Shown here piece by piece: positions 36,559-46,109 of a stretch of 64,000 bases of DNA. Position 1 is the first letter of the stretch. Each line of letters starts with the position of its first letter. The DNA is taken from NCBI RefSeq assembly GCF_002218065.1, contig NZ_BDUB01000001.1:2513270-2577269 (forward strand), read 5' to 3'. The position numbers were made by a program, and so were the translations under genes. The notes beneath the pieces are model-generated. The model was not told the DNA's origin. It did no database searches and saw only the letters and a list, made by a program, of their open reading frames with translations. The stretch is from Nodularia sp. NIES-3585. Its GTDB lineage: Bacteria > Cyanobacteriota > Cyanobacteriia > Cyanobacteriales > Nostocaceae.

Positions 36559-36981
36559 GTGGCGTACTGGGTGAAAATCCTTTACGATAGGAAGAAATAT
36601 ATAGTTAACTTTGACCGTGTTAATACTTTTTGTTTTGAAAAGAACGGCAGGGTAACTTTTTGGTTGCCTGATTGCGCTATTCCTATTGTGCTTAATCCAC
36701 AAAATAATTTAGAAGACTATCAAAAAATTGTAGAACATTTAGAATATGTTACTGGGTTAGAACTAGAGAATGCCCAATGGTTAAAAATTATTTATGAGCA
36801 AAAGGAATATATAATTAATCTCACCTGTATTAGTTCATTTTCTCAAGAAGCTAATGGCAGGATAACATTTTGGTTACCTGATATTACTATTCCTATTATT
36901 ATTAACTCGGTAAGTCATCCAGAATCATATCAAAAAGTTTTAAAATTTGTGCAGAAATCAACCGGATATTCCTTCTATTGA
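36559..36981 (+). CDS. Small protein made of two tandem copies of one ~68-residue unit
   Basis: 140 residues from a GTG at 36559 preceded by AAGGAGA. Unit 1 (YWVKILYDRKKYIVNFDRVN ... NGRVTFWLPDCAIPIVLNPQ ... YQKIVEHLEYVTG) and unit 2 (QWLKIIYEQKEYIINLTCIS ... NGRITFWLPDITIPIIINSV ... YQKVLKFVQKSTG) are clearly duplicated. Each unit looks like a four-stranded sheet plus a helix. No catalytic residues, signal peptide or family recognised. Stands alone after pyrG. A binding module is a fair guess but unproven. Confidence 0.7.
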   Translation: MAYWVKILYDRKKYIVNFDRVNTFCFEKNGRVTFWLPDCAIPIVLNPQNNLEDYQKIVEHLEYVTGLELENAQWLKIIYEQKEYIINLTCISSFSQEANGRITFWLPDITIPIIINSVSHPESYQKVLKFVQKSTGYSFY

Positions 36982-37316
36982 AACCGGGGAATAGGGAATT
37001 AGTAAAGACGCTATGAGTGGAAATTATTCCTGGTGGAAGACTCCCAGATGTTCCTGTGGAAGAAAAGCATTTCATCCTGATTTCATTTTCCTATGTCAAG
37101 CTAAATATTGGGCGTAACCACCACGCTTACACAGCTAGTTTTTATAGAAAAACTGAGACTAGCTATAAAAACAATAACTGCACAGTTTGATCTTATAGAT
37201 GATTATCCTGCTTTTATCTTTGAGAAAATATATTTTGGCATTAAGCTTTTTGGTTTTAACATCTCTGGGTGGAGTTTTTACGGCTTTTACAACCACTATT
37301 TGTGAAAATTTACACT
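36982..37316. other. Non-coding tract upstream of the metal efflux operon
   Basis: 335 bp. It holds scraps of open frame without start signals and should contain the operon promoter. No regulator box was identified by eye. Confidence 0.45.
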
Positions 37317-38882
37317 ATGCGTAGTTGCTCTATTACAGTTATGAGCCTGCTGTTATTGGCTAGTCCGGTAGTAGTTTCTGCTCACCCTGGACACGGAGAC
37401 GAATTTCACAGTGGCAGTGAAGCCATGCCATCTGAGACTCCAATTCAAGTTGATACAGTCACAGCCCAAAGGCTGGGAATAAAAGTCGAACCAGTGCAAC
37501 GCCAACGACTAGCTATTAGTATCAAAACAACTGGACAAATTGAGACTCTACCTAGCAACAAAGTAGAAATCACTACCCCCATTCCTGGTGTAAAAGTGGT
37601 GGAGTTATTAGTGGAACCCGGTGCATCAGTCAAACGAGGTCAGCCTGTTGCTGTCCTATCTAGTCCTGATTTAGTATCGCTGCGTGTGGAATCTCAGGAA
37701 AAACTGGCACAAGGTCAGGCTGATTTACAGCAGGCGCAAGCTGATTTAAATTTGGCACAACAAAATTATCAACGCTATCAGCAAATAGCCGCAGCTGAAA
37801 TTACTCAAGCAGAAACTCAAGTAGCATTTGCCGAAGAAAAATACGACAAAGACAAACAGTTAGCAGAGGATGGGGCTTTACCACAACGTACTGTTCTAGA
37901 ATCTCAAAGCCAACTAGCAGCAGCTAAGGCAGAACTAGCCAAAGCCAACAGCCGCCAAGATGTGATTGCAGCAGAAAATCAAGTTAAACGCGCTCAATCA
38001 TCTGTCGAAGTAGCAAAATCTCGCATTAAATTAAGTAATACATCTTATGAAACTCGGCTGCAACATTTAGGTATCCGTGGTAACGAGCGGGGATTAGTCA
38101 CTATCACATCTCCCATTACTGGCAAAGTTGCAGACCGAGAAGTTACCCTGGGGCAATCATTCCAAGACGCAGGGGGCAAATTGATGACGATTGTCAATGA
38201 TAATCGGGTGTTTGCCACAGCGAATATTTATGAAAAAGATTTAGCGCAAGTGAGGAATGGGCAACAGGTAATAGTTAGATTTCCTGCTTTTTCTACCCGT
38301 AATTTCACAGGCAGAATCGCCGTAATTGGCTCAGTCGTAGCAGGTGATACGCGGGTGGTTCCAGTTAAGGCCACCATTGATAACCCAGGGGAAATATTAA
38401 AACCGGGGATGTTTGCCGAACTAGAAGTCTTAACAGACCAAACATCAGCAGCCATCTTAGCTATACCCAGTTCAGCCATAGTTGAGGCCAATGGTAGACA
38501 GCAAGTGTATTTGCAAAATGGGAACGCTTATCAACCAGTAGAAGTCACCTTGGGGCAAATCTCCGGTGACATGGTAGAAGTCAAAACAGGCTTATTCGAG
38601 GGAGATTTAATAGTTACACAGCGTGCGCCCCAACTCTATGCTCAATCCTTGCTCCCTGGAAATCAGCCAACACCATTCGCACAAACCACAGTCCCCTTGG
38701 AAGCAACAACATCCAATCCAACTACACCATTTTGGCTACTAGGAATTGTGGGAACCGCACTAACAACCGTGGCATTTCTCGCTGGTGTTTTCTGGTCTCA
38801 TCGTCGCAGTAAATCACAACTATTACTAGCAGACAACCCAGAAATAGAAACTCCCATAACCACCCCTACCCAATCTCCATAA
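37317..38882 (+). CDS. RND efflux periplasmic adaptor (CzcB/CusB type)
   Basis: 521 residues from ATG at 37317; an in-frame upstream start at 37269 would put a non-signal stretch before the clear signal peptide (VMSLLLLASPVVVSAHPGHG). The mature N-terminus is His-rich (HPGHGDEFHSG), fitting metal binding. Then barrel-sandwich and lipoyl-like halves (GVKVVELLVEPGASVKRGQP; SPITGKVADREVTLGQ) around a long helical hairpin at about 125-235, beta-barrel domain, and a C-terminal membrane segment (FWLLGIVGTALTTVAFLAGV), which is unusual for adaptors. First gene of the operon with the RND pump 39 bp downstream. Confidence 0.9.
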   Translation: MRSCSITVMSLLLLASPVVVSAHPGHGDEFHSGSEAMPSETPIQVDTVTAQRLGIKVEPVQRQRLAISIKTTGQIETLPSNKVEITTPIPGVKVVELLVEPGASVKRGQPVAVLSSPDLVSLRVESQEKLAQGQADLQQAQADLNLAQQNYQRYQQIAAAEITQAETQVAFAEEKYDKDKQLAEDGALPQRTVLESQSQLAAAKAELAKANSRQDVIAAENQVKRAQSSVEVAKSRIKLSNTSYETRLQHLGIRGNERGLVTITSPITGKVADREVTLGQSFQDAGGKLMTIVNDNRVFATANIYEKDLAQVRNGQQVIVRFPAFSTRNFTGRIAVIGSVVAGDTRVVPVKATIDNPGEILKPGMFAELEVLTDQTSAAILAIPSSAIVEANGRQQVYLQNGNAYQPVEVTLGQISGDMVEVKTGLFEGDLIVTQRAPQLYAQSLLPGNQPTPFAQTTVPLEATTSNPTTPFWLLGIVGTALTTVAFLAGVFWSHRRSKSQLLLADNPEIETPITTPTQSP

Positions 38883-38921
38883 ACCTCCACGTACCTTGGC
38901 TTACCTCTGCGTTAAAGAAAT

Positions 38922-41900
38922 ATGCTCAACACCATCCTCAAGTGGTCAATTATCCAACGCTGGTTAGTTGTTCTAGGGGCGATCGCCATTACCTGCTGGG
39001 GAATATATAATCTTACCCAGATGCCACTAGATGTCCTTCCCGACTTCGCCCCACCCCAAGTGGAGATTCAAACTGAAGCCCCCGGACTAGCACCAGAAGA
39101 AGTGGAATCACTGATTACCTTACCTATCGAAAGTGCGATGAATGGCACACCGGGAGTAGAAACAGTACGTTCTTCTTCTGCTGTAGGGATTTCCGTTGTC
39201 AAGGTCATTTTCAACTGGGGAACAGATGTCTATCAAGCCCGGCAATTAGTAACAGAAAGGTTACAACAGGCACAGCAAAAACTCCCGGAATCTGTGGAAA
39301 ACCCCCAAATTTCCCCTATTACTTCCCCTATTGGCACAGTCTTACAGTACGCCTTCACCTCCGAAACTACCCCATTAATGGAAGTGCGGCGCTTAATAGA
39401 TAGAGATGTTACCAATCGGCTACTGGCTGTACCTGGGGTTTCCCAAGTTATTGCTTATGGTGGCGATGTCCGGCAGTATCAGGTTTTGGTTGACCCAGCC
39501 AAGTTACAGGCCTTTAATATCACCTTAGATCAAGTTACAGCAGCCAGTAGGGGGGCTAACATCAATGCAGCCGGGGGATTTTTAATTAATCCAGATCAAG
39601 AGCTAATTATTCGCGGCTTAGGGCGCATTGAGTCAATTGAACAACTGGGAAAATCAGCTATTACCTCCCGTAATGGTACACCAGTATTATTACAAGATGT
39701 GGCAGATGTCCGCATTGGCGCAGGTTTAAAACGCGGTGATGGCAGTTTGGATGGTCAGCAGGCAATTGTGGTAATGGTCAACAAGCAACCCCAAAATGAC
39801 ACGCCCACAGTTACCAAAGCTGTAGAACAGGCGATATCAGAAGTGAAAGCTGGATTACCGGCAGATGTCAAGGTGACACAAACCTTCCGCCAAGAAAGTT
39901 TTATTGCCTCTGCCATCCAAAACGTTACTAGTTCGCTGCGAGATGGCATCATCATCGTCTCGATTATTTTGTTGATGTTTTTGATGAACTGGCGCACCGC
40001 CCTGATTACCCTCAGTGCCATTCCCCTCTCTGTTTTGATCGGAATGATAATTTTAGGCTGGCTCGGTCAAGGTATCAACATCATGACTTTGGGGGGTCTA
40101 GCTGTCGCCATTGGTTCAGTAGTGGATGACTCCATTGTGGATATGGAAAACTGTTATCGAGGTTTGCGCCAGAACCAAGTAGCTACCAATCCAGTCCATC
40201 CTTTTCAGGTTGTTTATCGTACCTCTGTAGCCGTCAGAGTCAGCGTCATTTTTTCCACAATCATTATTGCCGTTGTCTTTGCACCGGTTTTCACCCTCAC
40301 AGGTGTAGAAGGTCGGATATTTGCGCCGATGGGTATCGCTTATTTAGTCTCAATTTTTGCCTCTACCTTTGTAGCCATGACTTTATCCCCGGCACTGTGC
40401 GCTATTTTACTAGCAAATCGACAACTACCCGCAGATGAAACCTGGGTGAGTGCTTTATCACAGCGTATATATCGCCCGATTGTCAATTTTGCTATTCGGT
40501 TTCCGACAATTATTTTGGTTGTAGCCGGCGCATCCTTAGTAGCGTCTTTGGTAATTCTGCCGAGTTTGGGTAGAGTATTTCTGCCAGAGTTTCAAGAATC
40601 ATCATTGGTGAATACAGTTTTGCTGTATCCAGGCAGTTCTCTAGAAGCGACAAACCAAGTCGGATTCGCCTTGCAGGATGCACTCAAAGACGACGAACGC
40701 TTTCAAACAGTGCAGTTACGGGCGGGACGCGCCCCTGGTGATGCCGATGCTGGGGGGGTGAATTTGGGGCATTTAGATGTGGAATTGAGTCAGGAAGGAT
40801 TGGCTGATCGGGAAGGGAGTGTGGAGAAGCTACGCGAAGAATTTGCCAAACTGCCTGGAGTTGCTACCAGCATTGGCGGATTTATTTCGCATCGGATGGA
40901 TGAGGTATTATCGGGGGTGAGAAGTGCGATCGCAGTGAAAATATTTGGCCCTGATTTAGCAGAACTACGGCACATAGGGGCAGAAGTACAAACAGCCATG
41001 AATGGGATTCCGGGACTTGTAGATTTACAACTGGAACCCCAAGTACCTATTCAACAGGTGCAAATTCAATTTGTCAGGGATGCTGCCGCCCGTTATGGTT
41101 TAACTGTAGGTGATCTCAGTCAGACAGTAGAAACAGCACTCAATGGACAAGTCGTATCTCAAGTTTTAGAAGGACAGCAATTATTTGATTTAGTGGTTTG
41201 GTTGCAGCCAGAATCCCGCAATAATTTAGATATTATCCGCAACTTATTAATAGATACCCCTACAGGCCAAAAAATTCCTCTGGCACAGGTTGCCAGTATT
41301 GATTATGGCACTGGCCCCAACACAATTAACCGCGAGAATGTCTCACGCCTGATAGTTGTCTCTGCAAATGTTTCTGGTCGCGATTTAGGTTCGGTGGTGG
41401 ATGAAATTAAAACTAAAGTCAGTCAAGCAATACAATTGCCCACAGGCTACTTTATTCAGTACGGCGGTCAGTTTGAATCAGAACAACGAGCCACTCAAAA
41501 TTTACTGCTATTTGGCGGACTTGCCTTTGTAGTTATTGCAATCTTAATGTACTTTGCCGTTAAATCTACTGCTGCCATGCTCATGATCATGATTAACCTA
41601 CCCTTAGCACTGGTAGGAGGTATATTTTCCATAGCGTTGGGAGGTGGGATTATTTCTGTAGCTTCCTTAGTAGGATTCATTACATTGTTTGGCGTAGCGA
41701 CACGTAATGGACTGCTGCTAGTAGACAACTATAACAATAAATTGCTACTAGGAATGCCTTTAGAACAAGTGATTTTTCAAGGTTCAATGGAGCGTTTAGT
41801 CGCTATTTTAATGACAGCACTAACTTCAGCTTTAGGTATGATTCCTTTAGTAATTGGTACAGGTGCAGGCAAAGAAATTTTGCAACCTTTAGCCATAGTA

Positions 41901-42053
41901 GTGTTGGGCGGTTTGTTTACTTCTACAGCCTTAACATTGGTGGTATTACCTGCATTGTATGCCCACTTTGGTAAGTTACTCATCCCCAAGGAAATTCAGC
42001 CATCTTTTCAGGTAGAAAATGGTCAGGCTGTGGGAGCAATTTTTGAGTGGTAA
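38922..42053 (+). CDS. Heavy-metal RND efflux pump (CzcA/CusA family)
   Basis: 1043 residues with the RND layout: helix 1 (about 12-32), a large periplasmic loop, helices 2-6, second loop, helices 8-12. Helix 4 carries GGLAVAIGSVVDDSIVDMEN, the HME-type proton-relay pattern with acidic residues. N-terminal PLDVLPDFAPPQVEIQTEAP is typical of HME pumps. It drives export of divalent or monovalent metal using the proton gradient. Partners are the adaptor upstream and presumably an outer-membrane channel encoded elsewhere. Metal specificity cannot be read here; the rppA/rppB-like genes downstream hint at nickel or related metals. Confidence 0.92.
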   Translation: MLNTILKWSIIQRWLVVLGAIAITCWGIYNLTQMPLDVLPDFAPPQVEIQTEAPGLAPEEVESLITLPIESAMNGTPGVETVRSSSAVGISVVKVIFNWGTDVYQARQLVTERLQQAQQKLPESVENPQISPITSPIGTVLQYAFTSETTPLMEVRRLIDRDVTNRLLAVPGVSQVIAYGGDVRQYQVLVDPAKLQAFNITLDQVTAASRGANINAAGGFLINPDQELIIRGLGRIESIEQLGKSAITSRNGTPVLLQDVADVRIGAGLKRGDGSLDGQQAIVVMVNKQPQNDTPTVTKAVEQAISEVKAGLPADVKVTQTFRQESFIASAIQNVTSSLRDGIIIVSIILLMFLMNWRTALITLSAIPLSVLIGMIILGWLGQGINIMTLGGLAVAIGSVVDDSIVDMENCYRGLRQNQVATNPVHPFQVVYRTSVAVRVSVIFSTIIIAVVFAPVFTLTGVEGRIFAPMGIAYLVSIFASTFVAMTLSPALCAILLANRQLPADETWVSALSQRIYRPIVNFAIRFPTIILVVAGASLVASLVILPSLGRVFLPEFQESSLVNTVLLYPGSSLEATNQVGFALQDALKDDERFQTVQLRAGRAPGDADAGGVNLGHLDVELSQEGLADREGSVEKLREEFAKLPGVATSIGGFISHRMDEVLSGVRSAIAVKIFGPDLAELRHIGAEVQTAMNGIPGLVDLQLEPQVPIQQVQIQFVRDAAARYGLTVGDLSQTVETALNGQVVSQVLEGQQLFDLVVWLQPESRNNLDIIRNLLIDTPTGQKIPLAQVASIDYGTGPNTINRENVSRLIVVSANVSGRDLGSVVDEIKTKVSQAIQLPTGYFIQYGGQFESEQRATQNLLLFGGLAFVVIAILMYFAVKSTAAMLMIMINLPLALVGGIFSIALGGGIISVASLVGFITLFGVATRNGLLLVDNYNNKLLLGMPLEQVIFQGSMERLVAILMTALTSALGMIPLVIGTGAGKEILQPLAIVVLGGLFTSTALTLVVLPALYAHFGKLLIPKEIQPSFQVENGQAVGAIFEW

Positions 42054-42090
42054 TTAAGTTATTAACTAATATTATATGAGGAGTAGATCA

Positions 42091-42576
42091 ATGAAATTAA
42101 TAACATCAAGCTTGATGATTTTGGGAAGTGTAGGACTGCTGTTTTTAGGTGCTTGTAGTGATGGCAATCAAGCAGCTAATCCAGAAAATCCTATTCCTGC
42201 CATGACTGAAACTCCAATTGCTGTCAGTTCGCCTGTAGCCAAATCCAATCATGACCATGGGATATCTAAAGGTGGACAAGTTGTGGAAACAGGAAAATAT
42301 CATTTAGAGTTCTTGGCTGAAAAAGAAGCTGGTGGAAATCACTTGGATTTATATTTGCTGACTGGTGATGATCATGAAACAGTCCCAGATGCCCAGGTGA
42401 CAGCACAAATTCAAACACCTGATGGTAAAGAAACAACTCTTCCTTTCGCTTATGATCCTCAAGATCAACACTACACAGGAATGTTGAATGAAAAAGCATC
42501 TGGTCAGTATCAAGTAAGAATTACCGCAGATGTTAAAGGTGAAAAAGTAAACGGGCGTTTTAGTTTTAATCGATAA
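42091..42576 (+). CDS. Lipoprotein of the metal efflux operon
   Basis: 161 residues from ATG at 42091. An upstream ATG at 42076 is in frame, but its own bases include the GAGGAG that serves the later start. Lipobox SVGLLFLGAC places the lipidated Cys near position 22. The mature part has a HDHG segment and a compact beta domain (HLEFLAEKEAGGNHLDLYLL; DAQVTAQIQTPDGKETTLPF; GQYQVRITADVKGEK), similar in feel to periplasmic metal-handling or FixH/YtkA-like domains. 37 bp after the pump gene, so cotranscribed. A periplasmic metal chaperone role is inference. Confidence 0.8.
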   Translation: MKLITSSLMILGSVGLLFLGACSDGNQAANPENPIPAMTETPIAVSSPVAKSNHDHGISKGGQVVETGKYHLEFLAEKEAGGNHLDLYLLTGDDHETVPDAQVTAQIQTPDGKETTLPFAYDPQDQHYTGMLNEKASGQYQVRITADVKGEKVNGRFSFNR

Positions 42577-42601
42577 TCGGCACGCTACTAGACAAACAAG
42601 A

Positions 42602-42640
42602 CACGTAGCGGCTTCCCAGAGGGAAGTCCGCCTGCACGGA
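42602..42640. repeat. Dispersed palindromic repeat (ACGTAGCGGCTTCCCAGAGG type)
   Basis: CTTCCC-AGA-GGGAAG hairpin inside the familiar Nostoc-type intergenic repeat wording (CGTAGCGGCTTCCC...GGGAAGTCCGCC). Lies after the lipoprotein gene and before rppA and may act as a partial terminator. Related pieces occur near 17698, 49430 and 61340-61430. Confidence 0.6.
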
Positions 42641-42745
42641 CTAACAGAAAAGCAAAGTTTTTAACCCGCGTCGCCGCGACTTCTAGTGCAGAAGTGCAAG
42701 ATATGAATAAAAAATGCTAAAAAAATACTATATTAGGTAAATTTA

Positions 42746-43444
42746 ATGAGATTGCTACTAGTCGAGGATGAGCCAGATTTAGGTGCTGCTATTAAGCGAA
42801 CTCTCTCTCAGCATAAGTATTTAGTTGATTGGGTGTTAGATGGTAATGATGCCTGGGCATATTTAGAAAATAGTTGGACACAATACACACTAGCTATTTT
42901 TGATTGGATGTTACCAGGAATATCAGGATTGCAATTATGCAAAAAGTTACGAGATATTAATAATCCTTTGCCTGTGTTAATGCTGACAGCTAAAGACAGA
43001 ATGGAAGATAAAGTGGCTGGGTTAGATGCAGGTGCTGATGATTATTTAATCAAGCCCTTTGGTATGGCAGAATTATTAGCAAGATTGCGGGCTTTGCAAA
43101 GGCGATCGCCTCAATTTCAACCACAAAAATTAACTGTTGGCAATCTCACTCTAGATTATGGCAACAATGTAGTGACAAATCAAAATAATCCTGGGGAGCA
43201 ACCAGAAATTTTCTTAACTAATAAAGAATTTCAACTACTAGAATATTTGATGAAGCACCCAAATCAAATTGTGACTAGTGAGCAAATTCGCTATCAACTT
43301 TGGGAAGTAGGTGCCGAACCGATTAGTAATGTGGTAGCAGCCCAAATGCGTTTACTGCGTCGTAAATTAGCCAATAGCGGTTGTGAAAACTTGATCGAAA
43401 CTTTGCATGGTCTGGGATATAGATTCAATCTCGAAACTACATAA
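42746..43444 (+). CDS. rppA: OmpR-family response regulator, RppA/NrsR type
   Basis: 232 residues. Receiver domain with acidic pocket E7/D8, phospho-acceptor D53 (LAIFDWMLPGISG), Thr in VLMLTAKDRMEDK and Lys in DDYLIKPFGMAELLARLRAL. The C-terminal winged helix has FLTNKEFQLLEYLMKHPNQI and SNVVAAQMRLLRRKLA ... LHGLGYRFNL. The DWMLPG wording and the whole layout match the cyanobacterial RppA/NrsR group, known for redox or nickel response in Synechocystis. It follows the metal efflux operon and precedes the kinase by 62 bp, so it probably controls that operon. Confidence 0.85.
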   Translation: MRLLLVEDEPDLGAAIKRTLSQHKYLVDWVLDGNDAWAYLENSWTQYTLAIFDWMLPGISGLQLCKKLRDINNPLPVLMLTAKDRMEDKVAGLDAGADDYLIKPFGMAELLARLRALQRRSPQFQPQKLTVGNLTLDYGNNVVTNQNNPGEQPEIFLTNKEFQLLEYLMKHPNQIVTSEQIRYQLWEVGAEPISNVVAAQMRLLRRKLANSGCENLIETLHGLGYRFNLETT

Positions 43445-43506
43445 GGTAGAGCGATCGCACTACGATAATCTCAGGGTGACCACAGATGCAGTTTACATAG
43501 TTACGA

Positions 43507-44865
43507 ATGAATCAGAATAAACTATTTCAACAAACTCGTTTGCGGTTGGCGCTGTGGTACGCCCTGGTGATGGCTGTGATTTTAAGCCTATGCGGATATG
43601 GGATTTACAGGGTAGTTTCCCGTTTTCATTGGAGAACATTAGACCGAGAATTGGAATCGGTAGCGGGAACACTACATGACAGTATTGAACTAAAGTTACA
43701 GCAACCCGGCCAATTAGAACCAGTGATTGAGCAACTTTTACCTAATATCTGTATAGTTGGTCAAAGCTGCATTCCCAAACAATCAAATTCCCAACGTCAT
43801 ATTTTAACTGCAATTAACCAAAGTGATTACTATGTGAGGTTTTTTGATACTTCTGAGCGCTTAATGGCGATCGCCGGTACTTATCCACAAGGATTATCTC
43901 TGGCGTTTAATGACAAATCTTGGCAAACCTTGGAAGATGCTCAAGGCAATCTTTACCATCAAATTTCCTTTATACTACACACCCAAGACAACAGCGATTG
44001 GGGTTATATGCAGGTAGGGCGCAGTCTTGCAGACTACAAGGGTTATCTAGAGGCGATGAAACTCGCTTTAGGAATAGGATTACCAATCACATTAGTTTTC
44101 ATTGGTTTGGCTAGTTGGTGGTTAGCAGGATTAGCAATGCAACAGATTTATCACTCATATAGGCAAATCCAACAATTTACGGCCGATGCAGCCCACGAAT
44201 TGCGGACACCATTAGCAGCAACACAAGCGACGATAGAATCAGCGTTATTTTTGCCCCAATTTGATCAAATGGAAGGGCGAGAAATTCTCCGAACCATACA
44301 ACGTCAGAATCAGCGACTCACAACACTAGTCACAGATTTATTACTGCTGACTCGCTTAGATCGTCAAACTGTGTCAATATCACCGCATATTTGCTGCTTA
44401 AATGATATTGTTACCGACTTAATAGAAGAATTTGCCGCCTTAGCGATCGCATCAGATGTCACCCTGTTATCCACTATAGATATGTCTGATATATTACATA
44501 TCAACGGCAACGAAGATCAGCTTTATCGTCTATTTTCTAACTTAATCATCAATGCGATTCAATACACACCACCAAATGGAAAAGTGATTGTTTACTTAGT
44601 CCGTAGTGATAATTTTGCTGTAATTCAAGTGCAAGATACGGGCATTGGTATTCCCACGCAGGAAATTTCTCAGATTTTTGATCGCTTCTATCGAGTGAAT
44701 AGCGATCGCTCTCGGATTACTGGCGGTTCTGGATTAGGATTAGCGATCGCGCAAGCAATTGTTGATGCACACCACGGCAGTATAGATGTGCAAAGTGAGT
44801 TAACAAAAGGTAGTCAGTTTATTGTCAAGTTACCGTTATACTTGACAAAAATGCAATCACCTTAA
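43507..44865 (+). CDS. rppB: Sensor histidine kinase, RppB/NrsS type
   Basis: 452 residues. Two membrane helices (about 15-35 and 186-210) flank a ~150-residue periplasmic sensor containing two cysteines (NICIVGQSCIPK). Dimerisation box FTADAAHELRTPLAATQATI has the phospho-His H230. ATPase N-box LFSNLIINAIQYTPPNGKV, G1 VQDTGIGIPTQEIS, F-box and G2 GGSGLGLAIAQAIVDAHHG are complete. No HAMP domain is obvious, as in this subgroup. Pairs with rppA upstream and should sense a periplasmic or redox cue tied to metal load. Confidence 0.87.
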   Translation: MNQNKLFQQTRLRLALWYALVMAVILSLCGYGIYRVVSRFHWRTLDRELESVAGTLHDSIELKLQQPGQLEPVIEQLLPNICIVGQSCIPKQSNSQRHILTAINQSDYYVRFFDTSERLMAIAGTYPQGLSLAFNDKSWQTLEDAQGNLYHQISFILHTQDNSDWGYMQVGRSLADYKGYLEAMKLALGIGLPITLVFIGLASWWLAGLAMQQIYHSYRQIQQFTADAAHELRTPLAATQATIESALFLPQFDQMEGREILRTIQRQNQRLTTLVTDLLLLTRLDRQTVSISPHICCLNDIVTDLIEEFAALAIASDVTLLSTIDMSDILHINGNEDQLYRLFSNLIINAIQYTPPNGKVIVYLVRSDNFAVIQVQDTGIGIPTQEISQIFDRFYRVNSDRSRITGGSGLGLAIAQAIVDAHHGSIDVQSELTKGSQFIVKLPLYLTKMQSP

Positions 44866-44892
44866 CCTCTCAGTGATGATTTGCACCAAAAT

Positions 44893-45789
44893 CTAACACT
44901 TCAAATGAAGATGCCAAGCCAATTTTGCTGCACCCACCATTCCCGCAGTATTGCCCAATTTGGCTGGTAAAATCTGTAAGCCGGCGCGAGATGTAGCCAT
45001 GACTCGCTGCTCAATTTCTGCCTTAACTGCGGGGACAAAAAACTTAAAGCTAGCACTAACTCCGCCACCCAGAATAATTGCTTCGGGAGTTAATACGTAA
45101 ATCAAACTAGCTAAACCAATACCCAAATCCTTACCATATTCTTGCCAAAAAGTCAATGCTGAACTATCTCCGGCGGCGGCAAGTGCGCCTAATTCGGCGG
45201 GTTCCTTACCTGTGCGGCGACGAATTGCCGTAATGGAAGCATACTGTTCTAAAGAACCGGAATTGCCACTATTACACATGGGTCCATCGGGGTTAAAGGT
45301 AATTAAACCCAGTTCCCCGGCTGCGCCTTGATGTCCGACAAAAAGTTTGCCATCCCAAATAATCGCACCACCAACCCCAGTTCCTAAGGTCAACAAAATC
45401 AGATTTTGAAAGTGGCGACCAGCACCTAACCAAGCTTCTGCCAATCCTGCACAGTTAGCATCGTTAGCAATAACGGTAGGTTTACCAGTTTTGGTTTCTA
45501 ACCAGTCCGCCAAAGGCACATTTTGCCATCCTGGCAAGTTGATAGCGATTTGGGCAATGCGTCCGGTTTTATCAGCCGGGCCAGGAGTACCCACACCAAT
45601 GGCCACAGCTTTATTATAGGGGTCAACTTGCGCGATCGCATCTACCATGACAGCTAGAACGGCTTCTGGTGTCGATGGTTGGGGAGTTGCCACAGTCAAA
45701 GATTGTAAACAAGTGCCATCTGGGTTGAACCGTCCCAGCTTAATCGCTGTTCCCCCCACATCAATACCAATTAATTGTGAATTAACCAC
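44893..45789 (-). CDS. ROK-family sugar kinase (glucokinase-like), zinc cysteines reduced
   Basis: 298 residues. ATP phosphate-1 motif IGIDVGGTAIKLGRF, ROK sugar-binding VIANDANCAGLAEAWLGAGR, LTLGTGVGGAIIWDG, and the GHQGAAGELG motif with catalytic Asp/His. The ROK zinc motif CxCGxxGCxE reads CNSGNSGSLE here, so two of the three cysteines are replaced by Ser. Zinc binding is probably lost or altered. It phosphorylates glucose or a similar hexose in the cytosol. Monocistronic, convergent with rppB. Confidence 0.88.
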   Translation of the reverse strand: MVNSQLIGIDVGGTAIKLGRFNPDGTCLQSLTVATPQPSTPEAVLAVMVDAIAQVDPYNKAVAIGVGTPGPADKTGRIAQIAINLPGWQNVPLADWLETKTGKPTVIANDANCAGLAEAWLGAGRHFQNLILLTLGTGVGGAIIWDGKLFVGHQGAAGELGLITFNPDGPMCNSGNSGSLEQYASITAIRRRTGKEPAELGALAAAGDSSALTFWQEYGKDLGIGLASLIYVLTPEAIILGGGVSASFKFFVPAVKAEIEQRVMATSRAGLQILPAKLGNTAGMVGAAKLAWHLHLKC

Positions 45790-45825
45790 CTGAAAAAATA
45801 AAACAGACCTAACCTGTGTAGTAAT

Positions 45826-46029
45826 TTAGCTTTTTTGGGTTTTATGATCAAAAATTTCGGAGTTGTCTGTTTGTTTGGCAGCGATACGTGAACTAGTCAC
45901 CATTGCAGAATGAACACTTGATGGTTCCTGCCAAGCTGTGATGGGTGTACCCCGTAACAAGCCGGACAAAGCAACGGATAACATAAAGCCGCCAGTAGCA
46001 GCCGCAATTAAAGAAATATTATCTTTCAC
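45826..46029 (-). CDS. Small putative membrane protein
   Basis: 67 residues. One hydrophobic segment at about 6-25 (LIAAATGGFMLSVALSGLLR), then a polar Ser/Thr-rich tail. Located between the ROK kinase and the ABC permease on the same strand. No family recognised. Composition and position make it plausible, but there is little else to support it. Confidence 0.5.
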   Translation of the reverse strand: MKDNISLIAAATGGFMLSVALSGLLRGTPITAWQEPSSVHSAMVTSSRIAAKQTDNSEIFDHKTQKS

Positions 46030-46109
46030 TCTACTCTCTCGGTAATAACTTCAAAAATATTTAGACGCAGAAACAGTCTGTATAGATGCCATTAAAACTT
46101 AATTTTTGA

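Noticed and set aside
37108-37305. 65-codon plus ORF before the RND adaptor
   Set aside because: Non-ATG start, hydrophobic but patternless, and it overlaps the adaptor promoter and early frame.
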